Positions 46,015 to 58,512 of a stretch of DNA of 64,000 bases are shown piece after piece. How positions within the stretch are numbered: the stretch's first letter is position 1; each line of letters starts with the position of its first letter. The notes beneath the pieces were generated by a model. The model was not told the DNA's origin. It saw only the letters and a list, made by a program, of their open reading frames with translations, and searched no databases. Position numbers and translations under genes: made by a program. Source of the stretch: Cryptomeria japonica (taxonomy: Eukaryota > Streptophyta > Pinopsida > Cupressales > Cupressaceae); NCBI RefSeq assembly GCF_030272615.1, contig NC_081412.1, forward strand, positions 697,248,156-697,312,155, given 5' to 3'.

Positions 46015-48047
46015 GATTTTGTCAAGAATAGCTTTATGTGCTCAAGGATTGAAATGAGCGTGGGTGTCTTCCCTAACTGTTCTACAAGGTCATACTCAGG
46101 TTTGGTTGATGAAGAAGCGGTGTTTTTAGTTGGAGCACCTTTCAAAGTGAATTTACTTCGGCGAGTTGTAGCATGACATTCAGAGGTAGGTTCAGAAGAA
46201 GATCCAACACCTTTTAGGACAATCCTGGGTCTTCGAGTAGAATTCTCAGATGCTTTGTCCTTGATGATAATGGTAGAGACATAATTGTCCATCGAGATGT
46301 GATTGATAGTTGATTCATAGTTTTAGGATGCTTTGGTATAGTTGGTTTGATCCTCTGTGGCTTTAGCTTTTCCTTTGTCATGTTTTGGGAATAGTTCCTT
46401 AAACATCTCATGTTCTTGATTAGATGAATGTCCCTCAATCTCAATGTCACCTCTATCAATGAGATCCTGTATGATGTTCTTCAGTCGATGACAATTTCCT
46501 ATCTTATGACCCTTGCTCTTATGAAATTCACAATACTCATCATCATTCCACCAATTCGGCTTAACCTTTGGTTCATATGGAGGAAAATCTGGAACTGTGA
46601 TTACCTTGTTTGCCACAAGCTTCTTGAAAAGTGACTTAAGTGGTTCTCTTAATGGAGTGTACTTCCTTCATGATCTGGAAGTTGTTTGAGTAATTACTTG
46701 ATTGTTTATAGAACTTGATCCTGAAAAGATGAATTTAGGTCGCACTGTGTTGGCATCAACAACACCATCATTGACTGTGTTCTTGTTTTTATTCCAAAAT
46801 CTTGGCTTGTCTTTTCCTTTAAAGTCATCTTTGTTTTCCTTAAATATCTTAATGACTCCTTGTTCAATTAGGACCTTTTCTGTTGCTAAGCCTTTTTCGA
46901 TAACGTCCTTGAAGGTAGACAAACAAGCTTTCCTTAAGTCATAACCAATCTCTTTGTTAACATTTTGTGTGAACATTTCTACCATTTGTTTTTGTGGAAT
47001 CTCACAAGAGCATCTATTGGCTAGATTTCTCCATCTTTGTAAAAATGATGCAAAAGATTCTCCCTCTTTTTGCTTGGTGTTGCACAAAGTAGTGACTGAT
47101 ATGTCTGTCTCTATATTGTAGGAGAAATGTTGAATAAATGCTTCTGCTAGGTCACCCCATGACTTAATACTAGGTGGAAGTTGGGAGAACCATTCCATAG
47201 CTTGATCACCTAAGCTTTGTGGGAATAATCTCATCAAATATGTCTCTTCTGCTGCTACCTCAATGCAAGCTGTGAAAAATTGTCTTATGTGTGCCTTAGG
47301 ATCCCCTTTTCCTCTATACTTATCAAATTTAGGCATCACAAAGTGTGTAAGAAAAGGAGGCATTGGAATGCTCTTGTCAAATGTATAAGGACATATGTCT
47401 CTCATTGTGTATGTTGGCCTCGGTGTATTTATGTCCTCCATTTTCTTTTGTAAGTCCCTAATTTGTTGCTCCAAATTGCTCTTAGGTGGAGATCGACTTC
47501 TTGGACCATATCCTATGTTTGAGGTACCCATTGGAGGAGGTGCATGTTGCATATATGGATGATATTGATCATACACATGTTCATATGGAGGAGGTCTGTA
47601 ATGATGTTGCATATATGGACCACTTGGTATAGATTCATGTTGAGGAACACCATATCTATTTTGTGCATGTATACCATACTCTACAGGCATGTCATGTTCT
47701 ACTGTGTTGCCCCCAAATTTGACATGAGGTTTCCTTGTGTCCAAATTTTGAGCATGCCTTGGAATATCCCATTGCTTTGGTGGTTGATCCTTAGCATTAG
47801 TATGTGATTGAGCATATCTGTCTGCATAAGACTTCCATAATGGTCTACGAAAGTGAGTATCATATGCTTGACCATGTGTATGTGGGACCTCTAGTTTTTG
47901 AAGCAAAGCTGATGGTGATTCAGGTACCATGTGTGGTCCTCTATTTCCTCCACTATTAGGTCTCCTTTGATCCATATTGGAGTGAGGTTGTTGCAAAGGT
48001 CTATGTTCCATTATTTGAGACATGTCAAAATCATGAGGTATCGTCAC
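46015..48047 (-). pseudogene. gag: G gag, with one TGA, one TAA and a frameshift at the pol junction
   Basis: Minus strand. The open 459-codon part (48047-46668) begins at a GTG; its first ATG is at 48023, but the true start may be lost upstream. It has a Pro/His/Tyr-rich N-terminus and a retrotransposon gag core (FDKYRGKGDPKAHIRQFF, LFPQSLGDQAMEWFSQLP, AFIQHFSYNI, SFASFLQRWRNL). After TGA 46668 the same frame continues to 46323 with a zinc-binding-like segment (YCEFHKSKGHKIGNCHRLKN). After TAA 46323 it runs to about 46030, where a frameshift leads into the protease ORF. It would form the particle shell. Confidence 0.8.
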
Positions 48048-48115
48048 CTATTCGACATGCAAGAAACAATGCAATAAACATAATTAAAAGAAACCCCTAC
48101 CGGTGTGTGCAAAGT

Positions 48116-48797
48116 GATATAATAGTGTATCGGTATGCAAGAAACAATGCAATAAACATAATTAAAAGAAACCACATGAAAAACACACCATAACACAATG
48201 ATTTAACGAGGAAACCCGATGTGGAAAAAACCTTGGTGGGATTTGTGACCCACAATATTCACTTACTGGCCAATAAGAGAATATTACTGCTATAAGAGGG
48301 GTCTGCACATGGAGGAAGGCCAACTACCTAGAGCTCACTGCTCAATGGGAAGTCTCACTGACTTACAATGATGGATTATATAAATCCAGTATCTTGTACT
48401 ACTTCAAAATAGCATCTATAATGCCAGATCCAGTACCAATTTTTGCTCTGCTTCTTACATAAACCCTTAACCTATAATTCGCATAATAGGTCTGCCTTAT
48501 TTCACTTAAATATAATCTTCTCACTTACTTACAAATGTTCTACAATGATCTCTCTTATATAAGAGTCATTTTACAATGATGCCAAGTCGGCTTACAAAGA
48601 TTTTACAATAATAAACAAAATATAATATAACAAAAATCCTGTCAGCCTCCGTGCTGGTATGCTTCCTTTCTCTGTCGGTGCCAGTGGTCTGAGTGCTGGT
48701 GTAATGCCTTGTTGATGCCATAGGATTGTAAGGTTGCCATCAATGACAAAACCTTCAATCACCTACAATGTCTCACTGGAGTGTGCATATGCCAACA
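48116..48797 (-). repeat. 5' LTR of B, outer part
   Basis: It matches about 27825-28520. A TATA box on the minus strand lies at 48553-48561. It ends ATATGCCAACA followed by GTGGC (48798-48802). Confidence 0.85.
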
Positions 48798-48802
48798 GTG
48801 GC

Positions 48803-48954
48803 GGTTACGGCCGCCGATGGGGGTCAGTACCCACAGCATGGGGGGGCCATCCTGCGAGGGTTCCACAGGGGCTGAGGTTCCCCGATGCCCAAATGCCATT
48901 TTCCTCCCTTTTTTAATTTTTTTTTTTTTTGAAACTACATAGTTACCTTCTAAA

Positions 48955-49016
<62 letters not shown>

Positions 49017-51786
49017 CTTTGATATTTGAGGGATAGATTAGGTTGCAGATTTACTTAACTATAAATATATTTGCTTTGCCTTCTAAATTATGCAAAAGTT
49101 AACAAAGTATGGCCATCATGGAAATAGGGGAAATTTTTCTTTTATTTACTTTAAACTAACTGTTTATATTTCTTTTCCTAAAATCACATAAAGCGGGTTT
49201 TCAAAACTAACAGGTTTAAATAAAGCATTTCTTTTTCTATTGGCAATCTAGTTGCTAACTTTAGAGATGGATTACTAATTCTAGATTTATTTACTGCAAA
49301 TAAATAAAGTGACAGAACTTAATAAATTTTAATAGCAACTATATTAGGCTAGAAATCATTTGAAATAGTCCATAGAGATAGACAAATTAAATCTTCTTAA
49401 CGATATTTTGTAAAAAGGAATAGATATGCTTACTTTTCTCTCATTTCCATTATTTCAATATGCATAAGGAAATAAACTGAACTTTTATTTTCAGAAATAA
49501 CATGAATACAACAAGTATTATTTCAATAACTATAGGAACTTAATCCACAAATATTCATTTCATTTTTGCAATAATAACATAATAGAATAATGCATTCTTT
49601 AAAGCATATTTAAAATACAATGTAGTCAACATTACAAATGGGTGAGATACCCAACTAGTCTCTCATTTCTTATTAAATGAGGACTTTAAATAAAATGAGT
49701 ACATTTCTTTTCTCAAAATAAATACAACATATAGCTTTTCTTTTACATTGCTGCAATTAAAATTTAATATCCCATTCCCTATTCTTTTTCTGCAAATCAA
49801 GTAAAACCAACAACTCTTAGCTTGCCTTTTTCTTTTCTTTCCAAGCAACTTGCAAATAAATCAGAAGGTTATGACCATGGAGAGCTCACCTCCCAGCCTA
49901 GGCTTACTAGAAGCCACCCCTAAGATTGGAGAACCAAGCCCTAGACAGGTTACACTCAGGCAAACACAATAGGCAAGGGAAAAACATACAACAAATAATT
50001 TCCCAACCAAGGCTACACTTCATCACAAAATGTGATGCTTTTACATGGGTGGAAGTGGACCAAATACCCTGAGGAGACTGCAAGAATGGTAGATCACAAA
50101 GCCATCTCATGGAAAACAAAGATGTATTATAAGTACATTAGCCCCACATTCTTATGCCCCCCAAAGGCATTCATGCCATACTTTCTCTCCTTATGACCCC
50201 CAAATCCATAAACAAGGTCATGCAGCAAGGGTCACATATTCAACCCTTGAGATCACTCTCATAATGAGAGCCTCTCACTCGAGGGCTGTCAAACTCCTTC
50301 CACCCACAGGGCCATCCTACTCTCCCAAGAGTAGAAGGCCTTGGTTACTCCCAAATCACAAGAAAATGCATAAAAGAAATAACAGATAGGTCACATAATA
50401 ATTTCACAAAGGAAAATACAAGAAACAACTTTTACATGAAAATAATCTTTCCAACATAAACATGCAACATGAAAGGGAGAAGATGAACCAACCTTCAATC
50501 TGCTCAAAGGTTTGCTAGAAATAGTTTGAGGATGAGCAATCCAATTCCACAATCCTCTCTTCTACACTTAGCCAAATTTCTATCCCAAAACTATTCTTTT
50601 CAAAATTTCATGATGTCCAAAAATGGAGAGTGGGTGATTACCCACTAAGTCTCTCATCCTTGCCTAAGAAGGCCTCAGTGAGAGTTCTCACAAGTTTCTA
50701 AAACTCAAAAAGGAAAAAGTAAAAGAAAGTGGGAAAAAGAATCTCACATCAAAAAGGAAGGTTATCTAACCTAGATGGAACCTTCTAAATTGAATTTTCG
50801 TTAACCTTAGGAAACCCACTTTTTGAGGTGGCTAAACTGTCACATGGGAGTAGTCACATGCCTAAAAATACTCCTAACCCATAGGTATACCTTATGGACT
50901 TTAAGAAAAACCTTTAAACTACCCCTAGGAGTCCATTTGACCCCTTAGAAACCCATCTGAAGTTAACCTTCGGGTCAAACCTGAGTTGACCACTCCCAAG
51001 ACTCTCTACGCAAGGAAAATTTGGGACCACATTCAAATGTTTGAAAAGGCTATGGTTAAAACAACTCCCTCCAAGAGACAAGTCAAAAATCAAGACACAA
51101 ATCAGCACGTGTCAAGTGACACAATAAAATACATAACAAAATTACACATGGAATTTGTCTCTTGTTGGATTTACACAAATTAATAAATTAAATTTAACAC
51201 ACATGCAATATTTACTTTCCCAAATAAAATACGATACATACAGGGTGTTGTCTCTCCAAATAGACAGCCCCTGGTTTTACGAACGTACATAAGTCTAGGT
51301 TTGGTTCTCCATAGTATTTCCATGGTCGCATGGATAATTTTCCTGCGCAACTCAATTACACATTAGTACTTCCAAATAATCTCATAAAATATTAAACACA
51401 TGAATAAGAATACACATCAAACACTCTGCATATAATTAACATTAAACAATTCAATATCTCATATATCCAAATAAATCCACATAAGTAATTATCATAATCC
51501 TCATAATTTTGATCCATACGCAAGGCATGCATTCTATTTCTATCATCATAGTAAAGTCCCGCAAATCCAATAATGGCATACATCATCTCAAAGTTATCCT
51601 ATTTTAGAATCATATAGAGTTATATATCTATAATGCATAGAAATGAAGCATCAATATACATCAATGTTATCCAAATCATGGAATCATATAAGTTCTAAAT
51701 CCATAATGCATAAAAATAAAGCATCCATAATAGTCTCAACATGAAAATCACTGAAATGCTAGGATGAGTTGGGGTAGGGCCTCACA
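48803..51786 (-). repeat. 5' LTR of D (right copy), outer part
   Basis: Colinear with 18480-21529, including a GC-rich start, a TA repeat (48956-49015, 30 units) and the GGGCCTCACA end, followed by CCTAA. The antisense ORFs in it (for example 49663-49848, 49907-50119) recur at the same positions in the left LTR and are not genes. Confidence 0.88.
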
Positions 51787-51791
51787 CCTAA

Positions 51792-52083
51792 TAAACATAA
51801 GGATTGGTTAGAAAAAATGATGAGAGAAGCGATAACCATGAGGGAATCATTATCAGGCCAACCTTCTTTTTCTTGTGAGACCATTCAAACATGCCAACCT
51901 TCATTCTCCAACAAAATCATTCCTACTTCACTTCAACCAACATTAGAGTTAGGTCAACCTTCTTTTTCTTTCAACCCAACATATCAATCACATCAAACAC
52001 ATCAACCCAATATTCAAATTTCCCCTTTCAACCAAAATCAAACCCCATTCAACCAAACCCAAAATAAAAAACCAACCATGTAA
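51792..52083 (+). pseudogene. E gag-like ORF, part 2 (after D)
   Basis: It continues the frame from 18345 in phase: KHKDWLEKMMREAITMRESL, then a Gln/Pro/Ser-rich repeat with QPSFS recurring four times (residues about 35-75), ending in TAA. The repeated QPSFS/NQTQ composition resembles the variable part of plant Gypsy gag proteins. Stops follow in this frame. Confidence 0.5.
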
Positions 52084-52389
52084 AAGCCTCAAAACAATTC
52101 ATATGATCATCCAAAGAATATTCTCACATGAGCTTCCCAGTTCATGTTTTCCAAGCAAGATTAAAATCATATACCAGCTCCTAGAAAGGGCTTGTCCTTT
52201 CATGAAAAATTTGACCCTCAAGTACCCTCCATATCTTCCACCATTTCATCATCCCCTGAAATCACATAAGACCAATCCATGCCATCTCTATCCAATAACA
52301 CAATCTCCCAAGGGCTATCCATAATACAAATCCAATATAATCCAAGTCATGATGCTAGTCCTTTCCATGCTTAAAAAATTCAATTTCTA

Positions 52390-53009
52390 ATGCCTCCATA
52401 TATCCTATTTCCAAGTAAACCACTTCAGATTGTCTTTTCTCATCAGGCCAAAGTGTTGAAACCTTCCAAAAATATCGCATGCATATCCAAACTCCTTCCC
52501 CATGTCAAAATGATAATTCAAAATCAGAAGAAATCAATCATGAACCAACTCAAGATCAAGAACAAACCCTTCCATTCTACCCAATTTTTGATCAAGATCC
52601 CACCTATCAAGAATCCTATGATGATCCCCTCACTATTTTCTATTCCACTCATAATGATACCCTTTCATCTCAAGAACAAAGTATCCTTCCAAGTCCCATC
52701 CAACATCCTCCTGCTAAGCAAGATCATGATATCTGTTCCATCCTTCCTAATAATCCCTTTCCAAGTCAAGATCAAAGAATCCCATCAGCTTCATTTCCTA
52801 AACAAGCTCCCATTGTTTACCTAGATCCTTATCAAGATCCCTCTTTCCCTTCATCTCTATGTCATAATCCTCCCTGTTCCTCACAAGATTCCCTCTCAAA
52901 TAAACTTACCATTTCTCCTAGTCTCCCTCATGATCCCAATGCATCTACACAAGTTGTTCATGAACCCCTTGTCAATGAACTCACCAATCTAGATCATATT
53001 ACACAGTGA
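52390..53009 (+). pseudogene. Pro/Gln/Asp-rich ORF of E
   Basis: Frame 52479-53009 gives 176 codons with DQDP, YQDPS and SQDQ repeats and many Pro-Ser. The other frame, 52390-52824, overlaps and is Ile/Lys/Pro-rich. The low-complexity composition and position after part 2 suggest the variable gag-pol linker of E with a frameshift. No catalytic motif is present. Confidence 0.4.
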
Positions 53010-53225
53010 AACTTGTCAACAATTGTATGTGCCCTATAATTATTTAATGAAGTCAATACCCAAATTTTTCAATTATATTCTTCAAGAACAAGCATAACAC
53101 TAGCTAATGAGATCAACACCTAGCTGGCTTCATCATCCTCTTCAAGTGGGTCAATAGAAACAAGCATATCACCCACTCATGTCACAATTTTAAAACCATA
53201 ATCTATTTGCCTCATACACCCACAC

Positions 53226-53510
53226 TTGATAGAATGGGGGAAAGAAGATCTACCATAGCTGCATTGGTTTGAAAATAAGGAGGCTATAGTTGAATTCATG
53301 GGTGCCAGAGCTGGATTTCCCTTTGATGATCCACAAAATCCAAAACCTAAGGAAATCAACATTGGAGATGTCAAACATGTACACCAAGGTGAATATCCTT
53401 TTGAAAAATAAAGTTTTATCCAACTCTTCAAACACATACCAATCAACTATCTACATAAAATTCATATCAACCCGATGAACAACCTGCACCTAAAAAGATA
53501 TTACATCTAA
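53226..53510 (+). pseudogene. E integrase-tail-like frame
   Basis: One frame, two stops (TAG, TAA), about 95 codons. It contains EAIVEFMGARAGFPFDDPQNP, HQGEYPFEK and ends INPMNNLHLKRYYI before TAA. The end matches in style the end of G's pol (DPINNMHLRRFYT), the typical close of this Gypsy type of integrase. If right, E lacks protease core, reverse transcriptase and integrase core, having the same kind of internal deletion as G. Confidence 0.45.
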
Positions 53511-54275
53511 GGTATGGGTTCATTTAAATTTTCAGTACTGCATTGCATCACATATCTCTATTTCAGAGTGCATCATAGTTGCTTGCTTATCATCATTGCA
53601 CAACATATAGTTGCATATCTTTATTACTTTCTCATATAGTTTCATCAATAAAACAAGGCAATTGTCTGAGCCATTCACCTATCTACACTGAAAAGAAAAA
53701 AGATGGTCTCATTTCCTAGATACTGGTACATGAAGTTTTTAGGACTTTGGTCATTCATCTTCAACATCACCTTATGATTAATCTTTATCCATGGTTGAGT
53801 AGAGATTTCACCATTGAGTCTTGTTACCAAAAATATGTCAATTACTATATATCAAATATTAATCAATAGCTCTAAGTCATTACAGATACCTAGTTGGTCA
53901 TGTGGCTAGTGAAAAATCCAATATTTAGCTTCAACGCTGCTGTAATTGTCATACCCAAGTAAGTTTGATTACTTACAAGTCAAGGCAAGAAAATAAAGAA
54001 GAAATGTTATGCCAATATCCATCTCAAGGAAAAATAGTACAAATATATAGCTGAAATATCATGCAAAATGTGCATTAAAATCTTGACTAAGGGAACATGT
54101 GAATAACTCCATCAAGGCTATGGATGCCTGTTGGAAATGGATCAATATTTGAGAGATTATGGTGTATAACCTCGTCAGAGCCCTAAAAGATTGCTAGCAG
54201 TGAGGCTCTATCTAGGTTGCTTTTGAAGTCAGAATTACTCACGTAGCTAGCCACATAGGATTCCAAGGGTCTTTG
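53511..54275. other. E 3' untranslated part up to the insertion of J
   Basis: No gene or repeat recognised. CTTTG at 54271-54275 would be the left target-site duplication of J; the right copy lies outside the window. Confidence 0.45.
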
Positions 54276-55505
54276 TGTTAGAAATTTGGAATTTATTATG
54301 TGTTGCATTGATGTTTTATCATTGATGGCAACACTTGTTGTTTTGGTTGTTTACCGGTTTTTGATTGGTTTAGGTAGAGTGGTTGATAATGATATTGATT
54401 AGGTAGGATCCGATATGTTTTGGTTTGTGGAATTAGTTTGGATATGTCATTCATGCTATTCAGATGTGTATCACAATTAGTTGGTTTGGGATTTGATAAC
54501 TCAGAAGCTATCACTTGTTATAGTAAGACATTTGGTCACCGGTAAGGGTTTTACTGGCAGAGCTTTATTGAAGATCTTTTGATGAATGTGATAAGTGGTG
54601 TTGGTGCAACTTTTAGTGTTCATGTTCTAGTTCATTGGTGGTTTTGGATTTGGTTTATGGCAACCTATTTTGGGTCTGCTGTTATCTAGGTTATGGATCG
54701 GTTTTTGTAACGTGTTGGAGGATGTTCCTAATGCGTTACTGGTGGGATTTAATGATTGGTTTACATTGTTCTCAGCCTAAGATGACTTGTTTGATCATTG
54801 GATTATAGGTTTATGTTATGAATTTATTTTATTATCTTTTAGTTGGCCGACCTAATTGTTTAGGTCTCGGGTTGGTAAAAATATGATGTAAGATCTCTTT
54901 GTAGATCATGGGTTGATAGGTCAAGGTAATTATATGATATGTGTGCGAATAATGTTGTAATCATATGCAGAAGGTTTGGTCGATCATAGGTGATCAAATT
55001 GGTTTTGTAAGAGAGGTTTAAGGCCTCTGGTATTGAGCTTAACCAGAACTGCACTCAAGCATAGGAGATGCTATACTTGTAGTTCACTCTTCTTTCTAGA
55101 TTATAGTCTGATGTTTATGTAGTCAGCGAGGCTCATTTTTGTGATGAGTAGTGCACTCTAGGTTATTGGCCTTCTTGCATCTACAATTCCCTCATATTGT
55201 AATCACATACTTACTGCAAAAGTATTATTTGACTGTAGGTAGGCTTCCCACCGTGGTTTTACCCTTTATCGGGTTTTCCACGTACAAATCTTGGTGTCAT
55301 GTGTTATGGATGGATGGTAAATAATCTATGATTTATGTTTATGTTAACATGCTTTATCAGTCATTCTGGTATTTGGTTTATACATTTTGGTATTAAGTTT
55401 ATGTGTTTCGGTAATAAGGATTCAAATGCTTAAAGTTGTTTAATTTGGTGACAATTGATTCACCCCACCTCTCAATTTTCCTCTAGTTATCTAAGATGTC
55501 TAACA
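54276..55505 (+). repeat. 5' LTR of J (1230 bp)
   Basis: It begins TGTTAGAAATTT and ends GATGTCTAACA (inverted TGTTAGA/TCTAACA edges). It shows the Copia-type GATTCACCCCACCTCTC region near its end, like A and L1. The primer site follows. Confidence 0.78.
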
Positions 55506-55507
55506 AT

Positions 55508-55518
55508 TGGTATCAAAT
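55508..55518 (+). other. Primer-binding site of J
   Basis: TGGTATCAAAT follows the LTR edge after two bases, a decayed initiator tRNA-Met site. Confidence 0.7.
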
Positions 55519-55561
55519 ATTGGTCCTCTCTATAGAAGCTTAACCACTTGAGGAAGATCCT

Positions 55562-56700
55562 ATGGCATCTAGAAGTTCAAGTTCATCTGCTACTGTTTTT
55601 CAGAGAGAAATTCCTAGGCTTGATGGACCAAATTACAGGGTATGTAAGATTCAGATGGAGACTCATCTGAGATGTCTTGGAAAGGAGATTTGGGAGATCA
55701 CTAGAAATGGTGTTACATCATTTAATCTGGCATCTGATAATCCTCCTCTAGCTGGTCTGATAAAGAGCTTAAGAATGATTGTAGAGCCAGAGAAGCTCTT
55801 TTGTGTGTACTTTCTGATCAACAAATTATGGGACTAACTGACAAATCAACTGCAAAGGCTATATGGGACAAATTGGAGACTCTGAATGAAGGTGACCCTA
55901 TTGCTAAAATTGCTAAACTTGATGGTTACTGGGTAAGGTATGAAAATCTAAATATGGAAGAAGATGAAAGGATTACTGCTTTTATGGAGAGAGTTAATGA
56001 GATTGTTTTGGGAATTCAATGTTGTGGTGGATCTCTGAGCGAAGATGAGATTGTTTCTAAAGTACTAAGAGATTTATCACCAGCTTATGAGATGAAGGCT
56101 ACTACAATTAATGAGCTTAGAACTATGGGAAACACCTCTGTTAATAGGGATACCTTGGTTGGGAAATTATCTGCTTTTGAGCTTCAGGAATTTGGACCTT
56201 CTAGAGCTGTTAAATCTGCACCTACTTTTCATTCATCTACATCATCTACTGGCAAAAGTGATTGGAAAGATTTATATGCAAAGGAACTAGAGGATATGAA
56301 GAAATAAGATGAAGAGTTTGAGCAACTTGAAGCCTTATTTTCTATAAGAGTACCTAAAGGTCCGACAGGAAGTAAGTATGAAAGAAAATCACCTTTTAAA
56401 TGCTTTGAATGTAATAAGATAGGTCATTTTGCATCTAGATGTCCTGAAAGGAATTCAATATTTGAAGAAAGAGATAGAAGATATTTTAGGCCTAACCATG
56501 ATTATCAGAATAAGCACAAGTACAGGAAAAACAAAGACAAATCATGCTACTATGCGGATGAGGAAGGTGTGACTGATTCTGATGATGAACCAACACAAGA
56601 TTCAGCTAGTGGATCTGGCAATAGAAAGGAATGGGTATTTTTGGCTATCAAGGAAGATGATCTGGTACCTGAAGAGAAGGCCCTTGCTGCTAAAATTGAA
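55562..56700 (+). pseudogene. gag: J gag with zinc knuckle, frameshifted
   Basis: Starts MASRSSSSSATVF at 55562, 45 bp past the primer site. RLDGPNYRVCKIQMETHL, then a frame change around 55780-55800 into SDQQIMGLTDKSTAKAIWDKL, and IVSKVLRDLSPAYEMKATTI mark a UBN2-type Copia gag. The zinc knuckle CFECNKIGHFASRC is at 56401-56442 after a TAA at 56305. The rest is a Lys/Asp-rich linker to the protease. Confidence 0.85.
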
Positions 56701-56900
56701 GACAAGGATGAATGGGTAATTGACAGTGGATGTTCACATCATATTACTAGAGATAAAATGAAGTTCTTATCTATGCAAGAATTTGATGGTGTTCTGGTTA
56801 GATTTGGAGATGAAAAAGAATGCATGATCAAGGAAAAAGGAACAATATCACTAGATGGTAAGAATAACATTGATAATGTTTATTATGTTGAAGGTTTAAG
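56701..56900 (+). pseudogene. J protease, cut by K
   Basis: EWVIDSGCSHHITRDK at about 56709 is the Copia protease active site (Asp-Ser-Gly). The frame continues to NVYYVEGL and is broken at 56900 by K. It resumes in phase at 58518 with HNLLSVGQLVDKGF, the usual continuation. Confidence 0.85.
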
Positions 56901-58512
56901 TGAGGGGGTTCACCTAGCTTGCTCACACTTCATCTAGCTGGTGTTGCTCAATTCCACCAAGTCTCCATGTCTAGCTATGCTCTAAGACCTCCAAGTCCTT
57001 ATCAATCTCTTCTAGGGCTTGCTTCTTGTCAATCTCAAGGTGTTTTCTTCAAGTGTTTAACTAGGAACCCTACCAATTCACAATGTTTCCCATGTGCTCA
57101 TTATGGTTGTCTTGGCTTCAACTTGTCAATTTTACCTCTTGCTATTGTGAGTTGATGAAAAGGTGTGGAGGTGGCTTCTAACATGTTTTGAATTCCTTTT
57201 GGGTCCAACTAAGGTTTTCTTTCATTTCCTTTCTTACCGATTTAACCATTTTCCCTAGAAAAGGGCTAAAAGGAATGAGCCCCAATTAAGCCTCCAAAAT
57301 CCAGTTTTCTAGGGCTTAGGGGAAAATGGTACAAAAGACCCTAGAACAAGGTTTGATATTCTTAAATGATACACCTAACCCCAAGTGATTTAGGTGTTTT
57401 TGGTTTCTCAACCCACCGTACAATGCCCTAACCCAAAAATGAGGGTTTTGAAGGGTTTGTAGGCCTTCTAACCGACAGTGACTGGTCAAGTTTGTGTTTG
57501 GGAATCAAATGGTCTTTTCAAGGCTTCTCCTTGCATAATAAACTCTGTATGAACTTCATGGACCCCTTAAAAAAGTTATTTTGTGGTCTTGCATCCACCC
57601 TTGCACTTTACCCTCCAAATTCACCCTATCTCCTCTAGCTGGGTTGCTCCCGGACTCGCCTAGAACAATGTGACAGTCATATAAAATTTCATCTATATCA
57701 CTTGTCCCTACATATGTACATTTTACAAGTGGTTTCCTTCCATTTACCAATAGGTCATGATGGTAGCACGGAGGGAATTCATGGGGCAACCATTTTACAC
57801 AAAATTGCTATGTATAAGCCAAAACTGGTTGTTTGCAAACAAAGCAATGAAAACACTAATACAACCTAGATTAAAAGCTTGAAATGAAACTAAAAACTCT
57901 GAAACACACCAAAAAAACTCAATCCATTACTGGATCAATGGATTCAATCCATTTGTACTCACAATATGAGAAAATAAGCCAAAATGATGTCAAACAGTTT
58001 GAAAATGAGTAGTTTTAGATTGTTGATCTTACAAAAACAAAACTCCAACCTTGGTAACCATGAAAGAGAATGTTTTTATAGTCTTCCCCATGTGTGGAGG
58101 CATTATAGTGTTTTGGGCCATCCCTAACTCCATCGCTAAGCATTTTCGGACAAAAATTGTCATGACAACTTTTGCAACTTTGCACTTTTTTCTTTCCTAA
58201 TCCATGAAACCTATTCTAAGTCATTACTCATGACTTTTAAAGCATTCCTAAGACTATTTTAACCCTCCCTAATAATTATACCAAGTTTTACCACTTTTGA
58301 CCATCAAGAAGGTGAATTTACTACTCAAACCACTACCCATGCACAAAATGCAAACCTAAGAATAACTAACTCAATCTAGGCCTACATTTACTCATCACAG
58401 TCACTCTTCGACCCTCCTAGAGTCCTTATTCAAGTTCCCAACTTGGATAAGGTCAGTACAAGCCAAAATTGAGAAAAACCTATAAATTTAAGTCCTAGGT
58501 GCTTGTGCACCA
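56901..58512 (-). repeat. Solo LTR K (1612 bp) inside J
   Basis: TGAGGGGGTTC to GTGCACCA with TTAAG at 56896-56900 and 58513-58517. The interior holds no known coding motif; its ORFs are not supported. K plus one duplication is 1617 bp, a multiple of three, and J's protein frame continues across it. The family is different from all other LTRs here. Orientation is uncertain, because both strands give TG...CA. Confidence 0.82.

Larger units (their letters stand above)
40304..48115 (-). mobile_element. Element G: Gypsy deletion derivative with an antisense PMD gene
   Basis: On the minus strand only the 3' LTR (40304-41102) is present. Going upstream come a polypurine tract, an antisense plant-mobile-domain gene, a protease-to-integrase-tail ORF, and gag reaching 48047. 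The 5' LTR and primer site are missing. Between 48053 and 48115 a second copy of a B-LTR segment lies at the junction, so the right edge is uncertain. The gag and protease types are those of non-chromoviral Gypsy (Tat/Athila-like), an inference from motif style. Confidence 0.8.
27722..48797 (-). mobile_element. Element B: pol-less two-ORF LTR element, sister of A, holding three insertions
   Basis: On the minus strand B runs from 48797 to 27722, with GTGGC on both sides. Its 3' LTR is 27722-28520; its 5' LTR is 40205-48797, split by G. Inside are the primer site, ORF1 (40121 to 33534, split by F), ORF2 (33222 to 28776, split by S) and a polypurine tract. Without the inserts B is about 6.6 kb. 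As in A there is no pol domain belonging to B; all pol in this interval belongs to F and G. ORF2 is in one frame from end to end, with only stop codons and S breaking it. Confidence 0.88.

Noticed and set aside
49663-50119. Minus-strand small ORFs (61 and 70 codons) repeated at 19402-19858
   Set aside because: They recur because both lie in D's two LTRs; changes between copies are not codon-aware by eye.
57556-57789. 77-codon minus-strand ORF inside K
   Set aside because: No motif; K is bounded by TTAAG and interrupts J, so an LTR reading is sufficient.
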